Counted from the first letter of the stretch, positions 8,728 to 17,098 are shown. The stretch: 64,000 nt of DNA from Deltaproteobacteria bacterium RBG_13_43_22 (GCA_001797675.1 MGQB01000020.1:28597-92596), one strand, 5' to 3'. The notes: generated from the sequence alone by a model not told the origin. Translations and numbers: made by a program.

Positions 8728-9702
8728 ATGGAAATCTCGGAAAAAAATCTCAACCAAGTTTCTGATAATCTTCTATCCTTTCTCAGAGATGAGCTAGGTG
8801 ATACGAAAGTAGACTATGAAGTTCGCCCATCACGAATTCAGGGTGGTAATGAAACATATGTTTTCCATTTTAAGCTAAAGAACGTTCATCCATCTCTCTC
8901 AGAGCCCCTGGTTCTTCGTATATTTCGAAAGGGTTTTCGTCCTAAACACGCAATAATGGAAAGCGTTGTGCATAATTCTCTGGTAGATCAAGGACTTCCG
9001 GTACCATATGTACATTATAGCTGTATTGATCAGAAATATCTGGGGGAGCAATTCATGATTATGGATTTTTTACCCGGAGCGATGTTACATTTGGTTTTTG
9101 GTCCAGACACCTACATGGTGCTTGGCAAAATGCATGCTGCACTCCACAATGTCAAACCGGACCAATTGAATAAAAATATGATCACGGAAGGTTTCGGAGG
9201 CCGACAATACAGCATCGAAGGGAAGTTCGATCTGTTACTCAAAGCGATTGAACGCTTTCCATGGTTAAAAGAGATTGTTGTGTGGCTAATTGAAAACAGA
9301 CCATCTGAGTGTGAAAATCCTTCCATCTGTCATGGAGATTTCCATGAAGGTAATTTGCTGGCCAAAGATGGCAAGGTAACTGCGATTTTAGACTGGAGTC
9401 AATGTCGAATTGGCGATCCGGTTATGGATGTAGCTGCTACATTGGTTCTACAAAAGGCTGCATTCAAACATATTGTCCCATCATATGATTCAAATAGGGC
9501 ATCTCAAATATATTTACAATCATACAGACAAGAGAAAGAACTGAATGATCAGTATTTAGAATACTTTCAACTATTCAGATACGCAAATGCTCTTATGGCT
9601 GCAGCATATGGTTCATGGTTTTGGACCCAACCGCCGATACTGAACGAATTGATTAATAATGTCTACGATATTTCAAAAATTCATGTGATAATTCCAGAAT
9701 GA
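8728..9702 (+). CDS. APH-fold small-molecule phosphotransferase (1)
   Basis: A 324-residue aminoglycoside phosphotransferase-family (PF01636) protein. The catalytic loop reads HGDFHEGNLL (Brenner-type HGDxxxxN, near 201-210), followed by ILDWSQCRIGDP with the metal-binding Asp. The N-terminal lobe has the hinge-like IMDFLPG. Members phosphorylate antibiotics, choline, sugars or other small hydroxylated molecules. Sequence alone does not show resistance. It is notably AT-rich compared with flanking housekeeping genes, starts an accessory island, and is preceded by the promoter-leader repeat. A second APH-fold gene follows in the same direction. ATG 8728 has no clear ribosome site. Confidence 0.8.
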   Translation: MEISEKNLNQVSDNLLSFLRDELGDTKVDYEVRPSRIQGGNETYVFHFKLKNVHPSLSEPLVLRIFRKGFRPKHAIMESVVHNSLVDQGLPVPYVHYSCIDQKYLGEQFMIMDFLPGAMLHLVFGPDTYMVLGKMHAALHNVKPDQLNKNMITEGFGGRQYSIEGKFDLLLKAIERFPWLKEIVVWLIENRPSECENPSICHGDFHEGNLLAKDGKVTAILDWSQCRIGDPVMDVAATLVLQKAAFKHIVPSYDSNRASQIYLQSYRQEKELNDQYLEYFQLFRYANALMAAAYGSWFWTQPPILNELINNVYDISKIHVIIPE

Positions 9703-9751
9703 AATTTCATGAATGTCACTTTCCGTAAAAGGTACTAATTTTCCAACTTGT

Positions 9752-9813
9752 GCATTAACGCGGATGCTTTTCACGCCGCTCCTTTGTCGCTCTGCAAAAA
9801 ACACCGGTTATGC
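9752..9813. other. Weak attC-like palindrome after APH-like gene 1
   Basis: GCATTAACGCGG at the left end is nearly complementary to CCGGTTATGC at the right end, with one unpaired base, over 62 bp. AAC...GTT ends and a position about 50 bases after a stop codon resemble an integron attC site. The inner stem is poor, so this is weaker than the site at 13542. Confidence 0.3.
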
Positions 9814-9858
9814 TTCCATTAGCTATCATTAAATGAGGTTAAATGAGAGGAGAATGAA

Positions 9859-10914
9859 TTGGTCAATTTCAACTTTAAAACAAAACAAGCCACTCCAGAA
9901 TGGCTGACTTTTGTTCTGAGTAGAAATGGATTTCTATCAAATGGAAATGTATCTTCCATAGAACACACCACAACCAGCTCAATGATATCCATTTTTGTTT
10001 CACTTAGAGTGACCTATTCGCCAGGGAGCTTGGGAGCGAAACCACCAAAAATAATTTTAAAAGCGATCAAGCCCGAATTAGTAGAATCAGAGAAGCATCG
10101 AGAGCTCAACTTTTATAATTCGGTATTTGATATTCAAACCGAATTGCCATTGTTGACCTGTTTCGGAACAGAGATATGCCCTGAGACAAACCAATATTGC
10201 CTGTTACTGGAAGATCTTACGACAACACACCATCAATCTCAGTATCCGATACCACCTTTGCATGATGAAAGTGAAGGAGCAATTACAGCATTGGCTGTAA
10301 TGCATGCTTTCTGGTGGAATCATCCTCGTTTCGGAGACTCAATATTTGTCAGACCTTTGGAAAATCAAATAAATATAAATTTTCAATATTGCTCAAGTGT
10401 TTATCCAAAATTTGTCGATTATTTGGGTGATCGCATACCGAAGAAGCGAAAAAAAATATACCAATTGATATTTGAGAAAGCGCCTAAAATTATTTGGAAT
10501 CTACTTTCAAATCATAGAAAACAAACTGTCACGCATGGTGACGCTCATTTCTGGAATTTTCTTTATCCAAACAATAAGGAAGACAATCGCTGTGTCCTAT
10601 TTGACTGGCAAAGTTGGGGGATTGGAATAGGAGCAAAAGATCTCGCCTATATGATCGCGTTACAATTGTATCGTGAAAGAAGACAGCGAATGGAATTGCC
10701 GTTATTGAAGCATTATCATAACGAATTGTTAAAACGACAGATTCATTATACATGGGAAGATCTAATAGCCGACTATCGCGTTTTCGTAATTACAAATCTT
10801 CTTTATCCAGTAGAATGGCATTCTTATAGTTATCCTCCAAGAGTATGGTGGGATCGTCTTGAGAAAGGGTTTTCAGCTTTTGAGGATTTAGATTGTATGG
10901 AATTGCTAAAATAA
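9859..10914 (+). CDS. APH/ecdysteroid-kinase-like phosphotransferase (2)
   Basis: A 351-residue protein of the APH superfamily, closest in style to the ecdysteroid-kinase-like/DUF1679 branch. The catalytic loop is VTHGDAHFWNFLY (near 225), followed by VLFDWQSWGIGIGAKDLAY with the metal-binding Asp. An earlier YCLLLEDL is the hinge segment. TTG is the likely start because AGGAG sits about seven bases upstream and no in-frame ATG is near. Like its neighbour it is AT-rich and probably acquired. Only about 150 bases separate the two kinase genes, which suggests co-transfer. The substrate is unknown, and its relation to the first kinase is distant. Confidence 0.75.
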   Translation: MVNFNFKTKQATPEWLTFVLSRNGFLSNGNVSSIEHTTTSSMISIFVSLRVTYSPGSLGAKPPKIILKAIKPELVESEKHRELNFYNSVFDIQTELPLLTCFGTEICPETNQYCLLLEDLTTTHHQSQYPIPPLHDESEGAITALAVMHAFWWNHPRFGDSIFVRPLENQININFQYCSSVYPKFVDYLGDRIPKKRKKIYQLIFEKAPKIIWNLLSNHRKQTVTHGDAHFWNFLYPNNKEDNRCVLFDWQSWGIGIGAKDLAYMIALQLYRERRQRMELPLLKHYHNELLKRQIHYTWEDLIADYRVFVITNLLYPVEWHSYSYPPRVWWDRLEKGFSAFEDLDCMELLK

Positions 10915-10988
10915 AAGCTTTCTTGAATCAAATAAAAAGCTAATAAACGAATGAACTCCAATTACAAAAGCTCGCGTTTTGAAACACC

Positions 10989-12080
10989 AGGGGTCAGATC
11001 TTAACTATTAATTATTGACATTTTATTGATTTCATTTTATCTTCTGAGTCGTCGCGTTAATTTGGAAAGCAGGGAAAACCAATCAGAGAAATGACATGGC
11101 CAGACCGCTGAGAGTGGAATTTACAGGCGCCTTTTATCATGTTATGAATCGCGGCAATGCAGGCGATTCAATTTTCAAGAATAAAAAGGACAGGGAAAGA
11201 TTCCTTGAATGCCTTGAAAAGGCGGTTGAACGGTATTCTTTAAAAATTCACACTTACTGTCTGATGGGAACTCATTATCATTGCCTAGTTGAAACCCTTG
11301 AGCCTAATTTAAGTAAAGCCATGCAATGGATTCACGTCAGCTATGCTGCTTACTTTAATCGGAAGCGTAACAGGGTGGGGCATCTTTTTCAGGGGCGTTT
11401 TAAATCTATTTTAGTTGAGGCTGACGAATATCTGAAAGAACTTTCCCGATACATCCACTTAAATCCTGTTAGAGCCAAAATGGTCGAAAGCCCGGCATTA
11501 TACGCTTGGAGCAGTTATGGTGCCTTTATCGGAAAAATCAAGACGCCGAAATGGCTGGAAACAGAATGGTTGCTTTCTCAGTTTGGCAGGACGACTAAGG
11601 TAGCTAAGGAGCATTACAAAGATTATGTGGAAAGCGTTAAGATTGAAGAATTGGAAAATCCTGAGAAAGACCTTACCGCTGGGTTTATCCTTGGCTCGAC
11701 GGATTTTGTGGATTGGGTGAAAGACAGATATCTGTCTTTACAGGAAGACGAAAAGGAAATCCCGCAACTAAAGAAATTAAAACCAAGGGTTGAGCTGGAA
11801 ACCATCATAAAATTAGTGGCTAAAGAATTTGGTTGTGATGAGAAGATAATTGTATCTAAAGGCCGAAAGAAAAATATGCCCCGTGATATGGCAATTTATC
11901 TTGCCCGGGATCTAATAGGAGAATCCGGGGTTAAGTTGGGAGAGTCCTTTGGAAGGATATCGGGCTCTGGGATCACAGTTCGATATATAAACTTTTTGAG
12001 TGAAGTGAGAAAGACTCCAAAATTAAAGGAACGAGTTGATAGACTAAGATCAAGAATAATTAATAATTAAGATGTGACCC
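10989..12080 (+). mobile_element. RAYT (REP-associated tyrosine transposase) element
   Basis: The transposase gene lies between imperfect terminal inverted repeats. Left 10991-11018 begins GGGTCAGATCTTAACTATTA; right 12053-12080 is its reverse complement with two or three mismatches and overlaps the gene's 3' end. A single end-like sequence (14 identical bases) also occurs at 63425-63438. This organisation fits REP/RAYT systems in which a Y1 transposase acts on short dispersed ends. Confidence 0.65.
11096..12070 (+). CDS. REP-associated tyrosine transposase (RAYT)
   Basis: A 324-residue single-strand DNA transposase of the Y1/IS200-like superfamily. The opening MARPLRVEFTGAFYHVMNRG is the family signature, the HUH-type motif is MGTHYHCLVET (near 59-69), and the catalytic Tyr is in the YLKELSRYIHLNPVRA helix. 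Residues beyond about 235 resemble the DnaA-like C-terminal domain often fused to RAYTs, giving a longer than minimal enzyme. It is flanked by inverted repeats that are its probable substrates. The frame is intact, so it may be active. It sits inside the AT-rich island between a kinase gene and a secreted enzyme gene. Confidence 0.9.
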   Translation: MARPLRVEFTGAFYHVMNRGNAGDSIFKNKKDRERFLECLEKAVERYSLKIHTYCLMGTHYHCLVETLEPNLSKAMQWIHVSYAAYFNRKRNRVGHLFQGRFKSILVEADEYLKELSRYIHLNPVRAKMVESPALYAWSSYGAFIGKIKTPKWLETEWLLSQFGRTTKVAKEHYKDYVESVKIEELENPEKDLTAGFILGSTDFVDWVKDRYLSLQEDEKEIPQLKKLKPRVELETIIKLVAKEFGCDEKIIVSKGRKKNMPRDMAIYLARDLIGESGVKLGESFGRISGSGITVRYINFLSEVRKTPKLKERVDRLRSRIINN

Positions 12081-12135
12081 TATTGTCTCACTTCGATTAG
12101 ATAAATCATATTTTTCTTTAAAGGGGGAAATTTTT

Positions 12136-13422
12136 ATGAAAACGAAAATTACTGCGGCCAGGCTATTGTCCGTTGTAACCTTATGTTTTTTATTGAGCTT
12201 AAGCGCTCTTGCCAAGGACAACAAGTCGGATAAAATAAAGCATGCGCCCATTACACAGCAATTGATAACTATGGTCGAGCATAATTCAGAAATAAAAACC
12301 ATGCTGATTAAATCAATTGAAATGGCAAAAAAAATTAACCCAGATAAGGTAACCAATCCGGCCCAGACGTTAGAAGAATATTATAGTTTTATGGACTGGG
12401 CAGCAAAGGCAATGCCCTGGTCTATTCTGCCCAATCTCCCCTATTCAAAATTGTATGATCAAATCGATCAGAGCTTGGATTACTTCTATTTTATCAATGA
12501 TCAACCCCTTCCTGAATTAAAAAATAAAGGGTATTACAATAATTCTTTACAATACCATGAACCCTATCGTACCTGGTTAATCTATTTTGTAAAAGAATGG
12601 GGTATGTATTTAAGCAAAGAAGATTCGTGGGAAGATAAGTATTATAAAAAAGCTTTAGAAGATGAAAGATTCGGATTGCATAAAGGTTGGTATGAAGATC
12701 CATCCAAATGGAAAACATTTAATGAATTTTTTGCCAGATATTTGAAATCACCGGATCAACGCCCGATTGTATCTCCCAATGACCCCTCAATCGTATCGGC
12801 CCCTGCCGATTCAAAACCTCAAGGTGTATGGAAAATAGACAAGGACTCTAGGATTGTGCATAAAAAAGGCATTACCATCAAATCTACTGTTTTAAAGTCC
12901 GCAGCGATTCTTATCGGTGAAGAGAGCGCTTACAAGAATGCCTTCGCCAATGGCACATTAACCCATACTTTTCTCGACGTAAACGATTATCACCGCTATC
13001 ATTTTCCGGTTGGGGGAACCATAAAAGAGGTTCGCATTATTCCGAGCGATGATGCGGCCGGTGGTATTACCACCTGGGATTCCAAAACCAAGAGATATGT
13101 TCTTGACGCCAATACTCCCGGCTGGCAAATGATTGAGACACGGGGTTGCGTAATTATCGAAACCAAAGAGTATGGCCTGGTAGCGTTGTTGCCGATTGGA
13201 ATGTCGCAGGTGTCCTCGGTTAATTTTGAAGAGACGGTTAAGGTAGGTCATACCGTCAAGAAGGGGGATATGCTTGGATATTTTCTGTTTGGAGGTTCAG
13301 ATTTTGTATTATTATTTCAAAAAAAGGTTGACTTTAATTTAACCGTTCCTCAAGAAGGCAAAAACACCTATAAACACGTTTTAATGGGTGAAGCATACGG
13401 GAAACTTAGAATAAAAAAATGA
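12136..13422 (+). CDS. Secreted phosphatidylserine decarboxylase-like protein
   Basis: A 428-residue protein with a Sec signal peptide (cleavage expected after ALA, residue 26). An N-terminal region has no motif I recognise; a phosphatidylserine decarboxylase domain occupies about 230-425. Family features are DYHRYHFPVGGTI near 284 and MLGYFLFGGSDFVLLF near 380-395. The pyruvoyl-forming Gly-Ser pair is kept as GGSD, where family members usually have GGST, LGST or GGSS. Classical bacterial Psd is an inner-membrane enzyme; here a cleavable export signal suggests action in the periplasm or outside the cell. AAGGGGG precedes the ATG. Decarboxylation of an amino-acid head group is inferred, not shown. 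Confidence 0.75.
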   Translation: MKTKITAARLLSVVTLCFLLSLSALAKDNKSDKIKHAPITQQLITMVEHNSEIKTMLIKSIEMAKKINPDKVTNPAQTLEEYYSFMDWAAKAMPWSILPNLPYSKLYDQIDQSLDYFYFINDQPLPELKNKGYYNNSLQYHEPYRTWLIYFVKEWGMYLSKEDSWEDKYYKKALEDERFGLHKGWYEDPSKWKTFNEFFARYLKSPDQRPIVSPNDPSIVSAPADSKPQGVWKIDKDSRIVHKKGITIKSTVLKSAAILIGEESAYKNAFANGTLTHTFLDVNDYHRYHFPVGGTIKEVRIIPSDDAAGGITTWDSKTKRYVLDANTPGWQMIETRGCVIIETKEYGLVALLPIGMSQVSSVNFEETVKVGHTVKKGDMLGYFLFGGSDFVLLFQKKVDFNLTVPQEGKNTYKHVLMGEAYGKLRIKK

Positions 13423-13541
13423 TCTGATCAGCTGACATAATAAAGAACCTTGAATGTTTAGAAAAGAATAAAGCACTTCCATTTTGAATAAAGACAGAAT
13501 GGGTGTATGAGTGCTAATAGGAAATAAGTTGAATCCCAAAT

Positions 13542-13606
13542 GCCTAACAAAGAGTTCGAGCGGATAAACGGGACAAGCCCGTTTGCCGATTAATTCAATG
13601 TTAGGT
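13542..13606 (+). other. Integron attC-like recombination site
   Basis: The outer cores are GCCTAAC (13542-13548, RYYYAAC) and GTTAGGT (13600-13606, GTTRRRY), complementary at six of seven positions. Inside, CGG/CCG and the perfect stem AAACGGG/CCCGTTT (13566-13584) extend the fold. The 65-bp length is normal for attC. It lies 120 bases after the decarboxylase-like gene. No integron integrase gene is present in the window. Confidence 0.55.
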
Positions 13607-13767
13607 TCACCCCGGCGACGGCATCGACTGGCTTCGAGGGATTCCAGGAGGATCATGGCCGTTGCTTTTGAGAATCTACCCTAAGACTGATCTTATTTCC
13701 GGGAACGGCCATTTGAAATTGGCGAAGTAAATCTTGGACCATCCCTTGAAAAAGAACAAAGGGAATT

Positions 13768-14244
13768 TTATTTTTTCTGCGCCACCAGTTCCTTGCTCAG
13801 TAACCGGAGGTGTCCCATCTCCTCCTTGATCACCTCATCCAGGCGGCTGCGACCCAACTTTTCCGGCACTGCTTCACGCATTCCCAGATAAAAAACGATG
13901 GAATCTTTTTCGGCGGTAATAGCGTCTTTCAGGATCTCTCCCAAGGAGGAGGTGTCGATTTTCTTTTCGAAAAAGATCCGTGTATCTGCCAGAGCCTTCA
14001 AGTATCCTCCCGCCTCACTCTGGGGATCAAATACGGTGGAGGTTTTTTCCGAATCCTTTAATTGAGAACGCATTTGAGCAAAGGTTTTTTCATGATCGTC
14101 TTCCATGCCCGCCAGTTGGAGCAATAAGTCCCGGGCGGTATCTTCCTTTACCGAAGCGGCGGCGGTCCGGTAGAATCGGGCGCCGTTCCGTTCCAATTGT
14201 TGGGCCATTTCAAAAACATCATCGGCATTAAAATCATACATCAT
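13768..14244 (-). CDS. Rubrerythrin-like ferritin-fold protein
   Basis: A 158-residue four-helix ferritin-like protein without the rubredoxin domain of full rubrerythrin. Diiron ligands are visible in order: Glu in QQLERNG, MEDDHEKT (E-x2-H), AEKDSIVFY and EEMGHLRL (E-x2-H). Such proteins in anaerobes commonly handle peroxide or sense iron and oxygen stress. The protein starts MMYDF, so either of two adjacent ATGs could be used; AAAGGAAA lies upstream. It is a single gene in the opposite direction to the accessory island. Confidence 0.85.
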   Translation of the reverse strand: MMYDFNADDVFEMAQQLERNGARFYRTAAASVKEDTARDLLLQLAGMEDDHEKTFAQMRSQLKDSEKTSTVFDPQSEAGGYLKALADTRIFFEKKIDTSSLGEILKDAITAEKDSIVFYLGMREAVPEKLGRSRLDEVIKEEMGHLRLLSKELVAQKK

Positions 14245-14565
14245 GGAGGGTTTCCTTTCATTGTTTTTTGTTCTGTTTTGATTTTAAGGTGGATAGTTTC
14301 AACAGCGGCCTGAGGCCTGAAGACCGAGCCGATGGATATTTTATCGATTGCTTGTGGAGAAAGTATAAATGAAAAAAATTACGAGGGTCAAGGAAAAAAT
14401 AGGGGAAAGGGATTCCCCCACAGGTGAAGGCCTGCTTATGGTTTAGTTAAATAATTGGCCCGGCAAAGAAGCTTCCGGGTTCAGGGTGGACAACCCCCAA
14501 AAAAGACCCCACGGTCCTATGTCAGGCAAGCCCATCCGCTTCAGGTTAAGAATATTATGAGACCC
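14245..14565. repeat. Intergenic gap with partial repeat (14418-14518)
   Basis: No gene is seen in this 321-base gap. From 14418, GGTGAAGGCCTGCTT and a later block ending in GACCCCACGGTCCT resemble, in the same orientation and order, 15518-15616 on the other side of rluB. It appears to be a degraded copy of the same dispersed repeat. Confidence 0.4.
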
Positions 14566-15387
14566 TTAATAAGTGGGAAAGGTGGGATCTTGGCCTTTTA
14601 GGGCCTGGATTTCTTGGGTGGTTAAAGAACGCATTTCTCCCGGGGCCAGACGTCCCAGGGTTAAGGGTCCGAGGGCGACCCGTTTTAAGGTGATAACCGG
14701 ATGCCCGATAGCGGCCAGCATATTTTTGACCTGATGTTTTTCCCCTTCCCGGATGGTGATCAGCAGCCAGGAACGGTCAATGCCGGTTTTGACCATTTCC
14801 CAGTCGGCCTGGTGCTTTTTCCCGATGGGAAGCCTTATTCCGGCTTGCAGGCGTCGTAAGGAGTCTAAAGAAGGGATTCCCCGGATCTTGACCCGATAGG
14901 TCTTGGGGACTTGAAACCGGGGATGTTGAAGGGTTTGGGCCATTTCGCCGTCATTAGTTAAAAGCATCAATCCCTCGGCATCCCAATCCAGCCGGCCGAC
15001 CGGAAAGAGACGTTCTTTGATCCGGGACTGGGATAGAAAGTCTTTTATCGTGGGGCGGCCTTGCGGGTCCTGCAGAGTGGAAAGGACCCCTTTGGGTTTA
15101 TTAAAAAGGTAATAGGCCTTGGATTCCGGGGAAGCAAGAAGGCGTCCGTCTACTTCGATCCGGTGTTCGGAAGGGATAATTTTTAATCCGAGTTGGGTGA
15201 CTACCCGGCCGTCAACGATGACCCGGCCTTGGCGGATTAAATCTTCGGCCTTGCGGCGGGAGGCCAGACCGGATTGGGCCAGGATTCGTTGCAAACGCCA
15301 GGGGGGATTTTCAGCAGCCGGTACCTGACGGGGAGGTGGTCCCCTTCGAATGGAAGTATTTCGCCTATCCTTATGATGGTTAATCAT
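14566..15387 (-). CDS. rluB: 23S rRNA pseudouridine synthase, RluB/RsuA family
   Basis: It converts a specific uridine of rRNA to pseudouridine. The protein has an N-terminal S4 RNA-binding domain (LQRILAQSGLASRRKAEDLI, then GRVIVDG) and a catalytic domain with GRLDWDAEGLMLLTNDG, which holds the catalytic Asp. The late KHQVKNMLAAIGHPV and LKRVALGP segments are typical of RluB/RluE. A longer frame reaches TTG at 15471, but the extra residues are encoded by a repeat (15405-15450), so I use the ATG at 15387. It is last in the scpA-scpB operon, an arrangement common in many bacteria. Confidence 0.85.
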   Translation of the reverse strand: MINHHKDRRNTSIRRGPPPRQVPAAENPPWRLQRILAQSGLASRRKAEDLIRQGRVIVDGRVVTQLGLKIIPSEHRIEVDGRLLASPESKAYYLFNKPKGVLSTLQDPQGRPTIKDFLSQSRIKERLFPVGRLDWDAEGLMLLTNDGEMAQTLQHPRFQVPKTYRVKIRGIPSLDSLRRLQAGIRLPIGKKHQADWEMVKTGIDRSWLLITIREGEKHQVKNMLAAIGHPVITLKRVALGPLTLGRLAPGEMRSLTTQEIQALKGQDPTFPTY

Positions 15388-15404
15388 GTAAAATTGCCCG
15401 GTAC

Positions 15405-15620
15405 AAGGGGCCGAGGGGTCTTTTTTCAGGAGTTGTTCAAAAGGTAATTTTCCGCCCAAACCCGGCCCCAAAGCGAAGTTATTAAGGAAACAGAATGGTT
15501 ACTTGAGCCCATTTCCCGCTTTGGTGAAGGCCTGCTTCTGGATTTTTTTAAGTTCTGTTCCGGGAAATAAGCTAAGGATTTTAAGGTGAACAATCCTGAA
15601 AAGAGGACCCCTCGGCCCTT
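15405..15620. repeat. Inverted repeat element between scpB and rluB
   Basis: The left arm near 15407-15448 (GGGCCGAGGGGTC...) is complementary to the right arm near 15580-15616 (...GACCCCTCGGCCC), with GGTGAAGGCCTGCTTC inside. A related partial copy is at 14418-14518. It lies in transcribed operon DNA and could form an RNA hairpin between the two genes. Confidence 0.45.
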
Positions 15621-15639
15621 TTTTTGGTTACTTTTTTAC

Positions 15640-16188
15640 TCATTCCGTTTCGTCTTCACTTAAATCAGTACTCAGGGCTTTGATTTCTTCCAACGAAGGC
15701 AGGGAGGATAAATTTTTTAATTCAAACAATTCCAGGAACCGCTGGGTGGTCCCATAGAGAATGGGGCGTCCCGGGATTTCCTTCCGTCCCACGATACGAA
15801 TCAAATTTTTCTCCAAAAGGGCCCGGACGATCCCGTCCACTTCGACCCCGCGCAGCCGCTCCACCTCTCCCCGGGTGGCCGGTTGTTTATAAGCAATAAT
15901 GGCCAGGGTTTCCAGGGCGGCTTTACTGAGGCGCGCGGGGCTGATCTTCTTCAGTCTTTTGATCCACTCGCTGAACCGGGGTTTGGTGCGAAATTGGAAC
16001 CCTTCGGCCACTTCCTGAATATAGAGTCCCCGTTCCGGTGTTTCATAATCCTTCAGCAGTTGAGACAGGGCCGATTCAATGTCTTTTTTGGGAAAACTGT
16101 CTTCCACGACTTCCAGGATCTTTTTTAGACCGATGGGTGTGGGAGATACAAAAATCAAGGCTTCGAGTAGGGATTTAATTTCATTCAT
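15640..16188 (-). CDS. scpB: Segregation and condensation protein B
   Basis: ScpB (182 residues) is the winged-helix regulatory subunit of the SMC-ScpAB condensin that compacts and segregates chromosomes. The family pattern is plain: LEALIFVSPTPIGLKKI at the start, RPRFSEWIKRL-like first wing, LSKAALETLAIIAYKQPATRGEVERLRGVEVDG in the middle (diagnostic), and GRPILYGTT near the end. It follows scpA after a 178-base gap filled by a palindromic repeat. The acidic tail DLSEDETE is normal. Confidence 0.93.
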   Translation of the reverse strand: MNEIKSLLEALIFVSPTPIGLKKILEVVEDSFPKKDIESALSQLLKDYETPERGLYIQEVAEGFQFRTKPRFSEWIKRLKKISPARLSKAALETLAIIAYKQPATRGEVERLRGVEVDGIVRALLEKNLIRIVGRKEIPGRPILYGTTQRFLELFELKNLSSLPSLEEIKALSTDLSEDETE

Positions 16189-16263
16189 AAGGGCCTATTT
16201 TATTATAACAGTAAGTTTTATTAATCCGAAATGGTGTAATCAAAAAGCCATAAACTTATTTTA

Positions 16264-16351
16264 GGCTGTTAGGCTGAAGACTGAAGGCCGAAGGTAAAAG
16301 ACATGATAAATCTTTTCAATATTTTTTCCTAAAAGCCTTCGGCCTTCAGCC
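16264..16351. repeat. Palindromic repeat in the scpA-scpB gap
   Basis: AGGCTGAAGACTGAAGGCCGAAGG on the left is matched by the complementary CCTTCGGCCTTCAGCCT on the right, with about 40 AT-rich bases between. It would form a hairpin in the operon transcript and may influence scpB expression or be a mobile palindrome. Confidence 0.5.
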
Positions 16352-16366
16352 TATATACCTGCTCTT

Positions 16367-17086
16367 TCAAGAAATCGTTGCCGGGGGAAGAAAATCATAA
16401 ATGAGGATGTTCCCTCCCTCTATTTCCTGATAGACAACAATTTTTTGCAGCCGAACCAATTCCAGCAAGGCCAGAAAAGCGACAATAATTTCAGCCCGAG
16501 TAAAATGACCGGGTAATAGGTCTTCCAATAGGATGCGGCCCAGTTGTTTTATTCTATCAAGAATTTCGTCCATCTTGTTTTCAATGGGGATCAAGGGACT
16601 GGGAAGAGGGATGAAATCTTCCTCTTTCTTCTCCAGAAGCATCTTCCTGACGGCATCAATCAACTCAAAAAGTCCCACCCGGATCAATCCTTCTTCTTTC
16701 CCTTCCATTTCTTTGGCCAGGAAATCCCGGGTAAAGACATCCCGATATAAAAGCGGACGCAACTTCAGTTGTTCCGCAGCCTCTTTAAGCTGAAGATATT
16801 CTATTAACGGCCTGGTCAATTCCAGACGGGGATCATCCTCCTCTTCCTCTTCCGGGGGTCTGGGCAGAAGCATCCTGGATTTGATATGGATCAATGTGGC
16901 GGCCATAACCAGAAAATTACCGGCAATATTAATGTTAAGCTCCTTCATCAGATCCAGGTATTCCAAATATTGGGCCGTGATAACGGCAATGGGGATATCA
17001 TAGATATCCATCTCGTTTTTTCGGATCAGATGGACCAGCAGGTCCATAGGCCCTTCAAAGATATCGAGTTTAACGTTGTATTCCAT
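16367..17086 (-). CDS. scpA: Segregation and condensation protein A
   Basis: ScpA (239 residues) is the kleisin that bridges the SMC heads in bacterial condensin. The N-terminal YNVKLDIFEGPMDLLVHLIRK and ITAQYLEYLDLM segments bind the SMC neck, AATLIHIKSRMLLP is the family signature, an acidic linker (EEEEEDDP) follows, and the C-terminal winged helix (FLALLELVRLQKIVVYQ) binds the SMC cap. It lies between trpS and scpB on the same strand. Start and length agree with the family. Confidence 0.93.
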   Translation of the reverse strand: MEYNVKLDIFEGPMDLLVHLIRKNEMDIYDIPIAVITAQYLEYLDLMKELNINIAGNFLVMAATLIHIKSRMLLPRPPEEEEEDDPRLELTRPLIEYLQLKEAAEQLKLRPLLYRDVFTRDFLAKEMEGKEEGLIRVGLFELIDAVRKMLLEKKEEDFIPLPSPLIPIENKMDEILDRIKQLGRILLEDLLPGHFTRAEIIVAFLALLELVRLQKIVVYQEIEGGNILIYDFLPPATIS

Positions 17087-17098
17087 GTTGAGGTACCC

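Noticed and set aside
15388..15471. N-terminal extension of the RluB-like protein
   Set aside because: It starts with TTG without a ribosome site and is encoded by a dispersed repeat.
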